A stretch of 64,000 nucleotides of DNA from Vibrio sp. 05-20-BW147 (GTDB lineage Bacteria; Pseudomonadota; Gammaproteobacteria; Enterobacterales; Vibrionaceae), in NCBI RefSeq assembly GCF_013369385.1, contig NZ_SZTO01000011.1:86392-150391 (forward strand). Direction: 5' to 3'. The notes under the pieces were generated by a model. That model was not told the DNA's origin and made no database searches. It worked only from the letters and a program-made list of their open reading frames with translations. Position numbers and translations under genes: made by a program. Positions 16,378 to 27,800 of the stretch are shown here, one piece after another (within the stretch, counting starts at the first letter, position 1; the number at the start of each line of letters is the position of its first letter).

Positions 16378-18048
16378 CTATTTTCTGCGGAACCCAACCA
16401 AGCCCATGAGTGTCAAAGCCAACCAACCAAGCCCTGCACCATTTCGCACTGCTGAGGCTTTTTCCACTGGACGTGTGTCAATGTTACTTGCCTTGGCATC
16501 TGCAATAGGAACTAGCTTAACGGCTACAACCGATTCCTTCTGAGAACCTTCACCACAATAGGAGTTGTGTGCGGTTGTATCGTAGCCACCTTCACACTTA
16601 ATGGCAGTTGCAGAAATCACACCTGCATCGTTGATATCCGTTGCGTCGATCACTCGATATTGGTTGTTGTGCTGTGAAAACTCACCACCATTTGTCAGAT
16701 CATCCAAGTACCAAGCTTTATCACCAAATATCGCCCTGCGCTCAGGAGTCGGTGTAGATGTTTTTTCATCGTAATATGGCAGAATAAATCCACGTTTACG
16801 ACGCGGCTTGCCGTCGATCTCACGAGTATCTTCAGCATCCAGCTGACCAACAATTTCATTGTAGTTGTTAATCCCACCCATTTTGCCGCCAGTACCAGAG
16901 AAGAAAATTCCCCCTAGCTGAGGTAGAAATGTAGCCGAGACACTATCTGCTGTAATATCCTTTACCAAGAATAGTCGATTGGCCGCTGAACCTTCAGAAG
17001 GCTTACCACCAGCGCGCTTTGCCTCACCAACAGCGATAAAGTTACTGTTTACGTTAGTGACAACAGAATTACTGTGAATGACGTCGCTCCCAATTTTCAT
17101 TTGAGCGCCATTGACTTGTTTTGTATCCCAACTAGTATTTTCAAATACACCGCTAGGGTCAAACGTACCAACAAACACACTGGCATTGATATAGTTGTCA
17201 TCTGCATAAGTGTTGTAACCAACACCATAAACTTTATTATTTGTCGCATCGACAACCACATCACGCATGCTGCCTTGCGCTAAACGCTCCCCATCTCTAT
17301 TACCGCCTTGGGGCCAAGCTAACTGCTTTACAACACCATTATCATCCCAAATCGCAGCCTTGCTTGTGTGGTGTGAACCATTTTCATTAGTTGTACTCGT
17401 AGCAATACTACCAACCGTGTAAGTACCATCGGTTTTCCAAGCTCGTGATTGATAAAAAGAGCTTACATCTGTAGGAGATATAGGAGCGACAACTCGATTT
17501 CTCGTCTCACCGGCAATGCTTTGATTGCCAACAGGTTGTGCAGATTCCGTGAGACTATTGATAACATTGTTCATCTCATTGAGATAGGCTGAAGCGTCTC
17601 CTTCAACATAAGCAAGTGAATTAGAACTCGTGTTGCCATTGAGTTCGCGACTCCATGGTGCCCAGTGAATCGATGCCCACGTTTCACACGTCGAATAACG
17701 AAGCTCGTTGTAGCAATAACGCTCAAAGTCATCAAACTCTTGGATATAGCCAAACGTCGCGTCCATCGCAAACGGAAGCTCTTCTCGATAGCTAACACCA
17801 TCAACCGACACTCTTGTTTCAAAAGCTAACTTAAACTGAGCATCGCTACATGCCACTCCAAAGCACCCCAGTGGCGATGCAACATCACCGGCTTGGATCG
17901 CTACACCAAAAGCATCGTTATAAGACGAATTACTACCATTCGATGCAGGATCAACTTCAACAACCTTATACAAGGCGGCGTTGGCATTCATAGCGCTACC
18001 AACGAGTAGCGCGACTGTGGTTAATTTGAATCTAATACTGCAATTCAT
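16378..18048 (-). CDS. DUF3466 family exported protein with a GlyGly-CTERM-like tail
   Basis: A 556-residue secreted or surface protein. It has a signal peptide (first ~25 residues, ending near MNANA), a large beta-rich body with paired cysteines ('GCFGVACSD', 'CEGGYDTTAHNSYCGEG') and several 'GxxxxxxxxNExVG'-type repeats such as 'GINNYNEIVGQLDAE' and 'DINDAGVISATA' that recall HAF or propeller repeats. The end is a short Gly-rich turn, a hydrophobic helix and an Arg/Lys cap ('GAGLGWLALTLMGLVGFRRK'), the tripartite form of rhombosortase (GlyGly-CTERM) substrates. It is thus likely processed at the membrane and exported through type II secretion; this is inferred. Eight bases separate it from uup upstream. 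Confidence 0.82.
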   Translation of the reverse strand: MNCSIRFKLTTVALLVGSAMNANAALYKVVEVDPASNGSNSSYNDAFGVAIQAGDVASPLGCFGVACSDAQFKLAFETRVSVDGVSYREELPFAMDATFGYIQEFDDFERYCYNELRYSTCETWASIHWAPWSRELNGNTSSNSLAYVEGDASAYLNEMNNVINSLTESAQPVGNQSIAGETRNRVVAPISPTDVSSFYQSRAWKTDGTYTVGSIATSTTNENGSHHTSKAAIWDDNGVVKQLAWPQGGNRDGERLAQGSMRDVVVDATNNKVYGVGYNTYADDNYINASVFVGTFDPSGVFENTSWDTKQVNGAQMKIGSDVIHSNSVVTNVNSNFIAVGEAKRAGGKPSEGSAANRLFLVKDITADSVSATFLPQLGGIFFSGTGGKMGGINNYNEIVGQLDAEDTREIDGKPRRKRGFILPYYDEKTSTPTPERRAIFGDKAWYLDDLTNGGEFSQHNNQYRVIDATDINDAGVISATAIKCEGGYDTTAHNSYCGEGSQKESVVAVKLVPIADAKASNIDTRPVEKASAVRNGAGLGWLALTLMGLVGFRRK

Positions 18049-18055
18049 CTACTTA

Positions 18056-19975
18056 TTAACTGTCCTGTTGCATAGCTTCGAGCTCTTCCCATCTCTCGAA
18101 AGCAATTTCTAATTCCTGCTCCAGTGCGGCAAGTTGCTCTAACACTGGTTGCGTTGTCTCTACGGGTTGAGCAAAAAACTCTGCGGAGTTTACTTGCTCT
18201 TGAAGCGCTTCAATATCCGCTTCCAACTGTTCTAACTTGGCAGGTAGTGCTTCAAGTTCTCGTTGGAGCTTATATGATAACTTCTTAGAGGTATTCTTAG
18301 CTGGCGCAGTTTTGGGAGTTTCCTCAACGACTTTTGCTTTAGGCGCTGATTTTTCCATCACTTCACGAGCTTCGATCGCTTGTTTGCGCTGCTGTTGAGC
18401 ATCATGATAACCACCGACAAACTCTTCGATTTTTCCTTCACCTTCAAAGATCCAACTTGTTGTAACGGTATTATCCACAAACTGTCGGTCGTGGCTGACC
18501 AGCAGCAAAGTACCTTGATAATTGGCAAGCAATTCTTCTAAAAGTTCCAATGTTTCGATATCTAAATCGTTAGTTGGTTCGTCGAGAATCAATAAATTGT
18601 TTGGTTTTAGGAAGATACGAGCAAGAAGCAGACGGTTTTTTTCACCACCTGAAAGTGCTTTGACGGGTGTACGAGCACGCTTCGGCGAGAAAAGGAAATC
18701 CTGAAGATAGCTCAACGCATGGCGTTCTCGCCCACCCACGGTGACTTCTTGTTTACCATCCGCTAGGTTATCAATGACCGTCTTTTCAGGGTCCAAAATC
18801 TCTCGATATTGGTCAAAGTACGCGACTTCCAGCTTAGTACCACAATGCAAACGGCCAGATTCCGGTTTTAGCTGATCCAGCAGTAACTTAAGGACCGTGC
18901 TCTTGCCACAGCCATTAGGGCCAATAAGCGCAATTCGATCGCCACGCATGATATTAAAACTGAAATCATCAACAATTTTCTTCCCATCGAATGAAAACTG
19001 CAGTTTTTCTGCTTCAAAGACGATCTTGCCAGAGCGTGCGGCGTCATCAATTTGGATTTTGGCTTTACCTTGCACGTCAACTCGACTCTGGCGTTCCTCT
19101 CGCAGCTTTTTAAGTGCCCGAACACGACCTTCGTTACGTGTGCGGCGCGCTTTGATGCCTTGACGAATCCACACTTCTTCCTGAGCGAGCTTTTTATCAA
19201 ACTCTGCGTTTTGCATCTCCTCAACACGAAGCATTTCATCTTTTTCAATAAGGTAGTTGTCGTAATCGCTAGGAAAAGAGGCAAGTTTACCGCGGTCAAG
19301 GTCAACGATACGCGTTGCCATTGCTTTGATGAAGGCTCGGTCGTGGGAAATAAAAATGATGGAGCCACGGAAATCTTTGAGGAACGTTTCTAGCCATTCA
19401 ATGGTCGTAACATCGAGGTGGTTAGTTGGCTCATCTAGTAGCAAAACGTCTGGATCACATACTAGCGCTTTCGCCAGCGCAGCTTTGCGTTGCCAACCAC
19501 CCGACAGATCGGTGAGCTTCGTTTCAGCATCCAGCTTTAATGCCGCCAACACATGCTTAACTCGGTCTTCAAATCGCCACGCGTTGGCGTGATCAAGCTG
19601 TTCTTGCACTCTCGCTAAGCGGTTAATGTTCTTTTCCGTTGGCTCTTGAGCAACAAGATCGAGAAGATCATGATAGATCTTTAATTGTTCGCCAACTTCA
19701 GCTAGCCCACTTGCCACATAATCGTAAACCGTTCCTGGTTCGTTTCGTGGGGGGTCTTGTTCTAAGCGCGAGACTACGACATCTTGAGTGATCTGTAGCT
19801 TACCATCATCAAGAATCACCTCGCCCGCTAGAACTTTCATTAAGGTCGATTTACCCGCCCCATTGCGTCCTACCAAACAAACTCGCTCATGCTCTTGAAG
19901 TACAAAATCAGCTTTATCAAGTAGAGGATTATCGCCAAAGGCGAGTTGACCATTATGAATGGTAAGTAATGCCAT
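18056..19975 (-). CDS. uup: ABC-F ATPase Uup
   Basis: A 639-residue soluble tandem ABC ATPase. First domain: Walker A 'GRNGAGKST', signature 'LSGGWQRKAALAKAL', Walker B 'DVLLLDEPTNHLD'. Second: Walker A 'GPNGCGKST', signature 'LSGGEKNRLLLARIF', Walker B 'NLLILDEPTNDLD'. The carboxy-terminal ~90 residues form a charged coiled coil, typical of Uup, that binds branched DNA and the ribosome. Uup affects transposon excision and ribosome assembly or rescue. The gene overlaps the glutaredoxin-like gene by 23 bases and follows rlmKL, as rlmL-uup in E. coli. Confidence 0.95.
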   Translation of the reverse strand: MALLTIHNGQLAFGDNPLLDKADFVLQEHERVCLVGRNGAGKSTLMKVLAGEVILDDGKLQITQDVVVSRLEQDPPRNEPGTVYDYVASGLAEVGEQLKIYHDLLDLVAQEPTEKNINRLARVQEQLDHANAWRFEDRVKHVLAALKLDAETKLTDLSGGWQRKAALAKALVCDPDVLLLDEPTNHLDVTTIEWLETFLKDFRGSIIFISHDRAFIKAMATRIVDLDRGKLASFPSDYDNYLIEKDEMLRVEEMQNAEFDKKLAQEEVWIRQGIKARRTRNEGRVRALKKLREERQSRVDVQGKAKIQIDDAARSGKIVFEAEKLQFSFDGKKIVDDFSFNIMRGDRIALIGPNGCGKSTVLKLLLDQLKPESGRLHCGTKLEVAYFDQYREILDPEKTVIDNLADGKQEVTVGGRERHALSYLQDFLFSPKRARTPVKALSGGEKNRLLLARIFLKPNNLLILDEPTNDLDIETLELLEELLANYQGTLLLVSHDRQFVDNTVTTSWIFEGEGKIEEFVGGYHDAQQQRKQAIEAREVMEKSAPKAKVVEETPKTAPAKNTSKKLSYKLQRELEALPAKLEQLEADIEALQEQVNSAEFFAQPVETTQPVLEQLAALEQELEIAFERWEELEAMQQDS

Positions 19976-20195
19976 TATCGTCCAACCATTGTTTTAATTT
20001 TTCTAGATCAAAGGGCCAGCCAAGCTCTGACCCTTGAGAATGTAAGACAGGAATCGTGACCCCGTAACGAGAAAATAGCGCGTCATCAAACGCGATATCA
20101 GTCACTTGAACTTGTTCAGCAATGCCTGCTTGTTCCAACAACTCGTAAGCCATCTCACACAGATGGCATCCTTCGGTACTGTATAGGGTGATCAC
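19953..20195 (-). CDS. Glutaredoxin-like protein (DUF836)
   Basis: An 80-residue thioredoxin-fold protein starting at a GTG (20195) with an AAGGA ribosome-binding site six bases before it; a longer frame extends back into rlmKL but is less likely. The core 'ITLYSTEGCHLCEMAYELL' holds a CxxC-type active site (C-H-L-C) and 'GVTIPVLHS' the cis-proline loop. These small glutaredoxin-family proteins are probable thiol-disulfide exchangers of unknown partner. It is sandwiched between rlmKL and uup, overlapping uup by 23 bases. Confidence 0.88.
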   Translation of the reverse strand: MITLYSTEGCHLCEMAYELLEQAGIAEQVQVTDIAFDDALFSRYGVTIPVLHSQGSELGWPFDLEKLKQWLDDNGITYHS

Positions 20196-20209
20196 GTTCC
20201 TTGTTCCTA

Positions 20210-22330
20210 TTACTTGTGGGTGACGACCCAACAGTTATGAATATGTTTGTTTCTTGAGAAATCGAGTGGCAGCGTCTGAGAAGAAATGTTTCTCGCGTCT
20301 AAACCCAGCTCTTCCATCGCTTCCATATCCATTTTGAAATGACGTTTATTGTTAGAGAAGACAATAGTACCGTTTTCTCTTAGCAGACGTTTTAAGTTTT
20401 TCATCAGTTTGATATGGTCACGCTGAACGTCAAACGAGTCTTCCATACGCTTAGAGTTTGAAAACGTAGGCGGATCAATAAAAATTAAATCGTACTGTCC
20501 CTGCGCTTTCTCTAACCACTGTAAACAATCTGCCTGCTCAAACTTATGTTGACGTCCGATACAACCATTTGCAGACATGTTGTCTTTTGCCCACTCAAGG
20601 TAGGTGTTCGACATGTCGACCGTTGTTGTCGATCGGGCCCCACCAAGAGCAGCGTGTACCGTAGCACTGCCTGTATAAGCAAACAGGTTAAGGAAATCGG
20701 CTCCTTTTGCCATTTCACCCAAACGGCGGCGCGTGATCTTATGATCCAGAAACAACCCCGTATCCAGATAATCGTACAAATTGACGATCAGTTTTGCACC
20801 ATACTCGTTGACTTCCATTCGCTCAGAAACTTGACCCAATTTTTGATATTGGTTACGGCCTTTTTGTTTCTCACGAACCTTCAGCACAACTTTGTTGGCT
20901 TCTACGCCAGTTACCTGAATCGCAGCACGAATAATATCCGTCAGGCGACGCTTTGCCTTCTCTTCTGGAATATTTTTCGGTGCGGCGTATTCTTGAATCA
21001 CCAAGTGATCTTGATAGACGTCTATCGCCACATTGTATTCTGGCAGGTCGGCATCATAGATGCGGTAACAATCGAGCTGTTCTTTTTGAGCCCATTTGCC
21101 TATCTTACCGATATTTTTCTTTAGGCGGTTAGCAAAGTCTGGTGCGATAGAAAGCGGGCCATCCGCACCTTCAATCTGCTCTACACTTCTTTGTGCGATC
21201 GTGTAGTTTTTTTGGTGACAAGGTAACGCACCGTTATTCAGTTTAAACTGTTTTTCTGCACGCATGCGAAGACAGCTCAGCAGCTCATCGGAACTGGAAA
21301 AAATAGATGCCGTACAACCACCAAACTGTGCTTTTAACTGACCACCAAATGCTGTGTATAGTGCAATCAATCCTGGCTCTGTACCAAGTCGCTCACCATA
21401 AGGCGGGTTACAAACAATCACACCATTCTCAAACTCTAGAGGACGTGACACTGTAGCGGCGTCACCCAACTTAAATTCGATAAGATCCGCAACCCCTGCT
21501 CTGCGAGCGTTATCTTGGGCGATTTTTAGCACTTTTTCATCATTATCAAAGCCATAGAATCTTGCGCCAACTTTTTTGACACCTCTTCGAGCAATGACAT
21601 TTGCTTCTGATTTTATTTCTGCCCACACTTCTGGCTCGAAATCTTCAAGTGATTCAAAGACCCACTTTTCGCGTTTTACGCCAGGCGCCATGTTTGCTGC
21701 CATCATGGCCGCCTCTATCAACAACGTACCTGAACCACACATTGGATCCAAAAGCGGTTGTTCCTCTGTCCAGCCTGAGCGAAGGATGATGGCAGCAGCC
21801 AAGGTTTCACGGAGTGGTGCTTTACCAGATGCAGGACGATAGCCACGTTGGTGCAAGCCATTCCCGACCATATCAACACCAAGAATCGCTTTGTCTTTGT
21901 GGAGACGAACATGGATACGTACATCTGGACGCTCTTTGCTGATATTTGGACGTGGTAGGTTTTTCTTTTCGAAACAATCTACGATGCCATCTTTCACTTT
22001 CATCGCACCGTACTGGCTGTTACGAATCTCACGGTTCGTGCCGTTGAAATCAACCACAAACTTCTTAGTGCTGTGGAATTGATTTACCCAATTGATAGAG
22101 GACGTTGCCAAATACAAGTCCATATCACTTTGACAGGTAAACTCGGACAACACGCGAACAAAACGCGATGCCAACCTACTCCATAGACAGCAACGATAAA
22201 CCTGTTCATTAGAGGCTTTAAATCTTACTCCAGCCTGTACTGGCTTAGCGTCTGCAATTCCAAGTTTTGTTAGTTCTTCAGCAAGAAGGTTCTCAAGACC
22301 ATTTGAGGTAACCGCAAGATATTGGTTCAT
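20210..22330 (-). CDS. rlmKL: Bifunctional 23S rRNA methyltransferase RlmKL
   Basis: A 706-residue fusion. An amino-terminal THUMP domain (about 45-155) leads into the RlmL methyltransferase with '[16 protein letters not shown]' and the catalytic '[12 protein letters not shown]' (m2G2445). The carboxy half is RlmK with '[19 protein letters not shown]' and '[16 protein letters not shown]' (m7G2069). Both sites lie near helix 74 of 23S rRNA. The numbering is that of E. coli. It is the first gene of the rlmKL / glutaredoxin / uup / DUF3466 series on the minus strand. Confidence 0.96.
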   Translation of the reverse strand: MNQYLAVTSNGLENLLAEELTKLGIADAKPVQAGVRFKASNEQVYRCCLWSRLASRFVRVLSEFTCQSDMDLYLATSSINWVNQFHSTKKFVVDFNGTNREIRNSQYGAMKVKDGIVDCFEKKNLPRPNISKERPDVRIHVRLHKDKAILGVDMVGNGLHQRGYRPASGKAPLRETLAAAIILRSGWTEEQPLLDPMCGSGTLLIEAAMMAANMAPGVKREKWVFESLEDFEPEVWAEIKSEANVIARRGVKKVGARFYGFDNDEKVLKIAQDNARRAGVADLIEFKLGDAATVSRPLEFENGVIVCNPPYGERLGTEPGLIALYTAFGGQLKAQFGGCTASIFSSSDELLSCLRMRAEKQFKLNNGALPCHQKNYTIAQRSVEQIEGADGPLSIAPDFANRLKKNIGKIGKWAQKEQLDCYRIYDADLPEYNVAIDVYQDHLVIQEYAAPKNIPEEKAKRRLTDIIRAAIQVTGVEANKVVLKVREKQKGRNQYQKLGQVSERMEVNEYGAKLIVNLYDYLDTGLFLDHKITRRRLGEMAKGADFLNLFAYTGSATVHAALGGARSTTTVDMSNTYLEWAKDNMSANGCIGRQHKFEQADCLQWLEKAQGQYDLIFIDPPTFSNSKRMEDSFDVQRDHIKLMKNLKRLLRENGTIVFSNNKRHFKMDMEAMEELGLDARNISSQTLPLDFSRNKHIHNCWVVTHK

Positions 22331-22776
22331 AGTGTTCTTTAGCTATTAAAAATGGCGTTGATTATACCTGACAAATCTACTCCATGCCTCGCATTTCAAG
22401 GACTTTTCTCATCTCCCTATGAGCCAGCGTATCAATTGGTCGTTTTATCGTCGTGAATTAATTACACCAACTCAGCAGAGATGAACGAAACGTAAACAAG
22501 CCTAAACCAAAATTCGGTTCAAATTGCGATAGTGAATGCTTATTCACGTAAAAATTGGACTATACCAGACTTCATTTATACCGGTAACTTAATTACAAAA
22601 CCACTTAAAAGAGGGAATTTATTACTCTATCGGTGATATTTCGTCGACAAAAGTGGACATTTTACGTGCTAAAAATGTGTGAAAAATGTCTACCTGATTG
22701 CACTACAGGCTCTCATAGTCGCAATATTTAGACGAGGTGGCATGGTGATTAGAGGGGGGATTGGATAGGAAAATGC
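22331..22776. other. Long intergenic region upstream of rlmKL with one hairpin
   Basis: No convincing gene is visible on either strand; the longest frames are under 25 codons. It must hold the rlmKL promoter on the minus strand. At 22653-22693 an 11-base repeat GTGGACATTTT pairs with AAAATGTCTAC around a 19-base loop (one G-U-type mismatch), a possible operator or RNA structure. Confidence 0.5.
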
Positions 22777-22802
22777 AAAAAAAAATCGGCCAGAAGGCCG
22801 AT
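22777..22802 (-). terminator. zapC terminator
   Basis: Stem ATCGGCC-AGAA-GGCCGAT, followed on the minus strand by a run of eight or nine T, 33 bases past the zapC stop. Confidence 0.92.
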
Positions 22803-22834
22803 GAAAAATGTATAGGAACGAAAATTAGGAAAGG

Positions 22835-23377
22835 TTATCCGACTAACGCCATAGGCATTAGCGTATTCATTCTTGCAGCAGTAGACATGCGATCGTGCAT
22901 GACTTTGATGGCTTCACCATAACTTAAGCTCTTTGAACTGCTTAGCATAAAGCCTTCAAGCTCTACACAGCTGACTAAGCTTGCATTGTCCCCTGCTTCC
23001 AAAACGATAAATAGCCCTTGATTCAAGCCATTTTGCAGCTGTACAAGCTCCCCTTCATTGGGTTGGTAATCCAAACCTGTAGAATGGAAAAACCAACTCT
23101 TGGGTTGGACTGGCTTATGAAAGCGCTTAGCAGCAACGCAGTAGAGCGTCAGCTCATCTCTGCGATATTCACTCAAATCAAGCGACGACAGACATTCTTT
23201 GAAAGTCTGAAAGGCACTCGCGTCATCAACTGTGAAGTCGTTATAAGAGAAAGCGCAGTCCACCAGCAATTTATCACTAAGATTGGTTTGAAATAGATAT
23301 CTATCGCCTAAGTCAAGCATTAGACGGCCTGACGGCTTATCAAAATACCAGCTCCATTTATCACTTGGTTTAAGCAT
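22835..23377 (-). CDS. zapC: Cell division protein ZapC
   Basis: A 180-residue cytoplasmic protein matching the ZapC family: 'MLKPSDKWSWYFDKPSGRLMLDLGDRYLF' at the start, a middle part with 'RFHKPVQPKSWFFH' and an end with 'GEAIKVMHDRM'. ZapC binds FtsZ and promotes lateral bundling of protofilaments in the Z ring. The pyrD-zapC adjacency is as in E. coli, although each has its own terminator here. Confidence 0.94.
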   Translation of the reverse strand: MLKPSDKWSWYFDKPSGRLMLDLGDRYLFQTNLSDKLLVDCAFSYNDFTVDDASAFQTFKECLSSLDLSEYRRDELTLYCVAAKRFHKPVQPKSWFFHSTGLDYQPNEGELVQLQNGLNQGLFIVLEAGDNASLVSCVELEGFMLSSSKSLSYGEAIKVMHDRMSTAARMNTLMPMALVG

Positions 23378-23463
23378 CGTTCTATTCTCACACTGACTGA
23401 TTCACAGAGGTAAACGCTTAATTACCCTCCAACTGTTTTGATTCTACAAACGAATGAATAAAA

Positions 23464-23490
23464 AAAAAGAGGAAACCAAGTCCTCTTTTT
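23464..23490 (-). terminator. pyrD terminator
   Basis: AAAAAGAGGA and TCCTCTTTTT around a 7-base loop, 43 bases past the pyrD stop. It is symmetrical and could act on both strands. Confidence 0.88.
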
Positions 23491-23532
23491 TCTGTTAGAA
23501 AAGCTGTTATGTCAGTATGTTAGCGAATCATT

Positions 23533-24543
23533 CTATAGATTTTTAACAATATCGCGTACTAAGCCAGGGCCGTGATAGATGAAGCCAGAGTATACTTGTA
23601 CAAGATCCGCCCCTGCCAACATTTTCTCTTTTGCAGCAACATAAGAATCAACACCACCGACGCCAATAATTGGGATGTTACCTTGTAACTCCTTACGAAG
23701 TAATCGCACGACCTCAGTAGAACGAGACTGTAGTGGACGACCACTAAGGCCCCCAGCCTCTTGCGCATGTTTCATGCCTTCAACCATCGTGCGATCAAGC
23801 GTGGTATTGGTTGCGATCACACCATCGATCTTGTTGTTGATCAATGATTGGCAAATCTGGCTAATTTCATCATCGGTAAGATCCGGTGCGATCTTTAATG
23901 CCAGAGGGACATATTTACCATGCTTCTCTTCAAGCTCAGCTTGTTTACGTTTTAACTCAGACAACAACTCGTCTAACGCTTCACCATACTGAAGAGAGCG
24001 AAGTCCTGGTGTGTTTGGAGAAGAAATATTCACGGCAATATATCCCGCATACTCATATACCTTTTCCATACAGATGAGATAATCTTCCGCGCCCTTCTCT
24101 ATTGGTGTATCTTTATTTTTACCAATATTAATACCTAATACACAGTTGTATTTTGCTTTCTTTACGTTCTCAACCAGGTTGTCAACACCTAAGTTATTGA
24201 AACCCATACGGTTAATGATCCCTTCCGCCCCTACTAAGCGAAACAAACGTGGTTTATCATTTCCTGATTGTGCTCTAGGTGTAACGGTACCAACTTCAAC
24301 AAAGCCGAATCCCATTGCGTCAAATGCTTCGATACACTCACCATTTTTATCAAGACCAGCCGCAAGGCCAACTGGGTTTCGGAAAGTGAGTCCCATGCAT
24401 TCTACTGGTCGATTTGGTAGCTGCTGACGATAGAGGAGATCAAGTGGTGTGCCGGTAAAACGTTTAAAATTTTGGATTGCAAGATCGTGTGCCTTCTCTG
24501 CATCCAATTGAAAAAAGCCAGCTCTGGCAAGACGGTAAAGCAT
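23533..24543 (-). CDS. pyrD: Dihydroorotate dehydrogenase (quinone), class 2
   Basis: A 336-residue FMN enzyme, the same length as in E. coli. Catalytic S175 lies in '[15 protein letters not shown]', and FMN/phosphate-binding '[14 protein letters not shown]' and '[13 protein letters not shown]' are intact. The amino-terminal ~30 residues form the membrane-docking helices that access ubiquinone. It oxidises dihydroorotate to orotate in pyrimidine synthesis. The GGAGG ribosome-binding site follows a hairpin in the leader, discussed separately. Confidence 0.97.
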   Translation of the reverse strand: MLYRLARAGFFQLDAEKAHDLAIQNFKRFTGTPLDLLYRQQLPNRPVECMGLTFRNPVGLAAGLDKNGECIEAFDAMGFGFVEVGTVTPRAQSGNDKPRLFRLVGAEGIINRMGFNNLGVDNLVENVKKAKYNCVLGINIGKNKDTPIEKGAEDYLICMEKVYEYAGYIAVNISSPNTPGLRSLQYGEALDELLSELKRKQAELEEKHGKYVPLALKIAPDLTDDEISQICQSLINNKIDGVIATNTTLDRTMVEGMKHAQEAGGLSGRPLQSRSTEVVRLLRKELQGNIPIIGVGGVDSYVAAKEKMLAGADLVQVYSGFIYHGPGLVRDIVKNL

Positions 24544-24559
24544 TGTGCCTCCGAAAGAA

Positions 24560-24580
24560 AAAAGCCCCGTGTAAACGGGT
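24560..24580 (-). promoter_or_regulatory. Terminator-like hairpin in the pyrD leader
   Basis: On the minus strand, ACCCGT-TTAC-ACGGGG is followed by CTTTTTTC and then, 10 bases later, the pyrD ribosome-binding site GGAGG. The hairpin ends about 22 bases before the start codon. E. coli pyrC and pyrD are regulated by start-site choice plus a leader hairpin; this could be an equivalent or an attenuator. Confidence 0.45.
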
Positions 24581-24794
24581 TGGTATTATTTACTTAAAAT
24601 CATCAGTTTTCAAATAAAAAGGTAAAAGTAAATCCAATTTAACGATTAAAAATGACTTATCTCAACTTTATCAATGAGTTAGTTAGGTGTTATTTCAATT
24701 AATTTCGACTTCTCTTGTGAACCAAACGTTTGCAGCGACTTCAAAAAGTGACAACGCAACAATGAGCTGTTCGTTTATTGAACTCAAATAGCAG

Positions 24795-24819
24795 AAAAGC
24801 CCCGTTACTGGGGCTTTTT
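24795..24819 (-). terminator. Terminator of NAD-glutamate dehydrogenase
   Basis: AAAAGCCCC / GGGGCTTTT with a 6-base loop, 21 bases past the stop. A-rich and T-rich flanks make it bidirectional. Confidence 0.9.
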
Positions 24820-24839
24820 AATCTTAAACAACTAAAACA

Positions 24840-27800
24840 CTAACTGTTTGAGCTGCAATTTAAGTTGAGCAGCACTAATTCTCTTAGCGCGACAGAGAAC
24901 TTCGCAAACTCGTGTACGGTGCCCACTTTAAACTCGTTTAGGATGCTTTCCCAACGATGTAGTGAGGTTTCATTGCGTTCCATCCACACATCCAGAGCAT
25001 TCATCACATCACTCTTGCCTGATTCTATGCAATTTAACACCTGTGCCGTCAGCAAACGTTGTTGCCAATCGAGATCTTCGCGGAACGCTGCTCTTGCAAG
25101 TGCTTGCCAGTTATTATCAACAGCTTGGCCATTAATTTGCTTCAAGAACCAATGTAGTGATAAACGATCGCCTAAGTTGAAGTACAACTTCGCGGCTTCT
25201 TCGACAGTTTTATTGGTTTCACGAGCAACTGAAGAAATATCCAGTGCTGACTGCAAACTGGTCAAACGAGAAACACGGTTGGCCAATGTTGATTCAACAC
25301 CACGTTGGATCCAGCTCTGAGCAAGTTCATCATGCTCCTCGACTTCCGACTCGACCAACATGGTATCAAGAGATTGCGTAATCACATCCACATCCGCTTG
25401 ATACTTAGCGATTAACTCACTGACGGTATTCTTACCACTGCGGTTACGAAGCAACCAACGAGCAACCCGACGTAACATGCGACGCACATGGAACATGATC
25501 TCATACTGAGCATCTGCACTTGCAACGTTATCCAGTTTGCGTGTTTGATTCAGGACATCACCCAATGCATAAATTTCTCGCGCAGCACCGTAGGCGTTAG
25601 CGATATCCACCACCGACGCTCCCGTCTCCTCCTGTAGACGAGTGACGAAGTTACATCCCATTTCGTTCACCATTTGGTTGGCAAGCGATGTAGCAATGAT
25701 CTCGGCACGCAGTGGATGTGATGACATCTGATCGGCGAACTTGTTACGTAGTTCACTAGGGAAATAGGCGATCAACTGCTTAGCATGGAAATCATCATTG
25801 GCAATCTCGTCATTGGCAAGTTGTTCTTTAAGTACCATCTTGCCATACGCCACCAACACTGCTAGCTCAGGACGAGTAAGCCCTTGGCCCAGCTTCTCAC
25901 GTTCTAGTAGCGTCTCGTCATCTGGGATGTTTTCTAAGACTCGATCAAGATAACCCGCTTTTTCCATAGTATGAATAAAGCGAATTTGCTCTTTAACAAC
26001 GCTAACACCTTGCTGTTCAGTGACAGAGATAGACTCTGATTGACGGTACGCGTCATCTAAAACAATATCACCCACTTCATCTTGCATCGATTCAAGGATC
26101 TTATTGCGTTGTTTGATCGTCATGTCACCATGAGACACCAAACCATTCAAAAAGATCTTGATGTTCACTTCATTGTCCGAACAGTCTACTCCACCCACAT
26201 TGTCGACAAAGTCTGTGTTTACTCGTCCGCCATTCAGAGCGTACTCGATACGACCTTTTTGAGTCATACCCAAGTTACCACCCTCACCAATAACCTTGGC
26301 ATTAAGCTCACGTCCATCGATGCGCAAGACATCATTTGCACGATCACCAACATCAGCATGCGTTTCAGTCGATGCTTTTACGTAGGTACCGATGCCACCG
26401 TTCCAAAGCAGATCCACCTCCATCTTTAAGATCATTTTGATCAATTCATTTGGAGCAAGAGACGCTTTCTTAATACCCAACATCTTTTGGATTTCTGGCG
26501 TTAACGTGATGGACTTCGCTTTACGAGAAAAGATACCTCCACCTTTAGAAATCAATTTTGGATTGTAATCTTCCCAACTTGAACGTGGTAAGTTGAACAA
26601 GCGATTACGCTCCTCCCAACTCGTCTCCGAATCAGGATTTGGATCGATGAAGATATGCAAATGGTTAAATGCCGCTTGAAGACGTATGTGCTTTGACAAC
26701 AACATGCCGTTACCGAATACATCACCCGCCATATCACCAACACCAATGGCCGTGAAGTCTGTTGTTTGGCAATCAACTCCCATTTCACGGAAATGACGCT
26801 TCACCGACTCCCAACCACCTTTTGCAGTGATGCCCATTGCTTTGTGGTCATAACCATTAGAACCACCAGATGCAAATGCATCACCCAACCAGAAGTTGTA
26901 TTCAGCAGACACCGAGTTTGCCAAATCTGAGAAAGTTGCAGTGCCTTTATCTGCGGCAACCACCAAATATGGATCGTCCTCATCGTGTCTTACAACGTTC
27001 TTCGGTGGTACAACCTCCCCTTCAATGATGTTGTCAGAGACGTCTAATAGCGCACGAATGAAACGTTTGTAACAACGTTGGCCTTCAGCAAAAATTTCAT
27101 CACGATTGGTCAACGTGTGCTGACGTTTACAAACGAAGCCACCTTTTGCCCCCACAGGCACGATAACCGTGTTCTTAACTTGCTGCGCTTTAACCAAACC
27201 AAGCACTTCAGTACGGAAATCTTCTTGACGATCAGACCAACGAAGACCACCACGTGCGACTTTGCCACCACGTAAATGCACGCCTTCAATGTCTGGCGCA
27301 TAGACGAAAATCTCAAACGCTGGAACGGGCTGTGGAATTTCAGGGATTTCCCGTGGTTTTAGTTTTAATGACAACCAAGGTTTCGGTTGTTTTTGATCAT
27401 CAAGTTGGAAATAGTTTGTCCGTACGGTTGCAACGATCATTTCCATGTAACGACGTAAAATACGGTCGTCATCTAAGCTATCAACAAGCTCAAGTTGCTC
27501 CGTAATCTTAGTGATCAACTCTTGCTGAGCCTTCTCTCCGCCTTTGTGCTTGGGATCAAAACGTTTTACGAAAAGATCCACCAGCCCTTTTGCAAGAGCA
27601 GGATAATGGCTCAACGTGTCTTCGATATATTGTTGACTAAATGGGAAACCCACTTGGCGCATATAACGAGCATAGGCACGTAAAATTGAAATTTCTCGCC
27701 CAGTCAGCGAAGCCCCCAATAGCAGACGGTTGAAACCGTCACTTTCAAGTTCACCAGCCCACACGGCAGCAAAAGCTTGTTGGAAGCGATCTCTTGCTTC

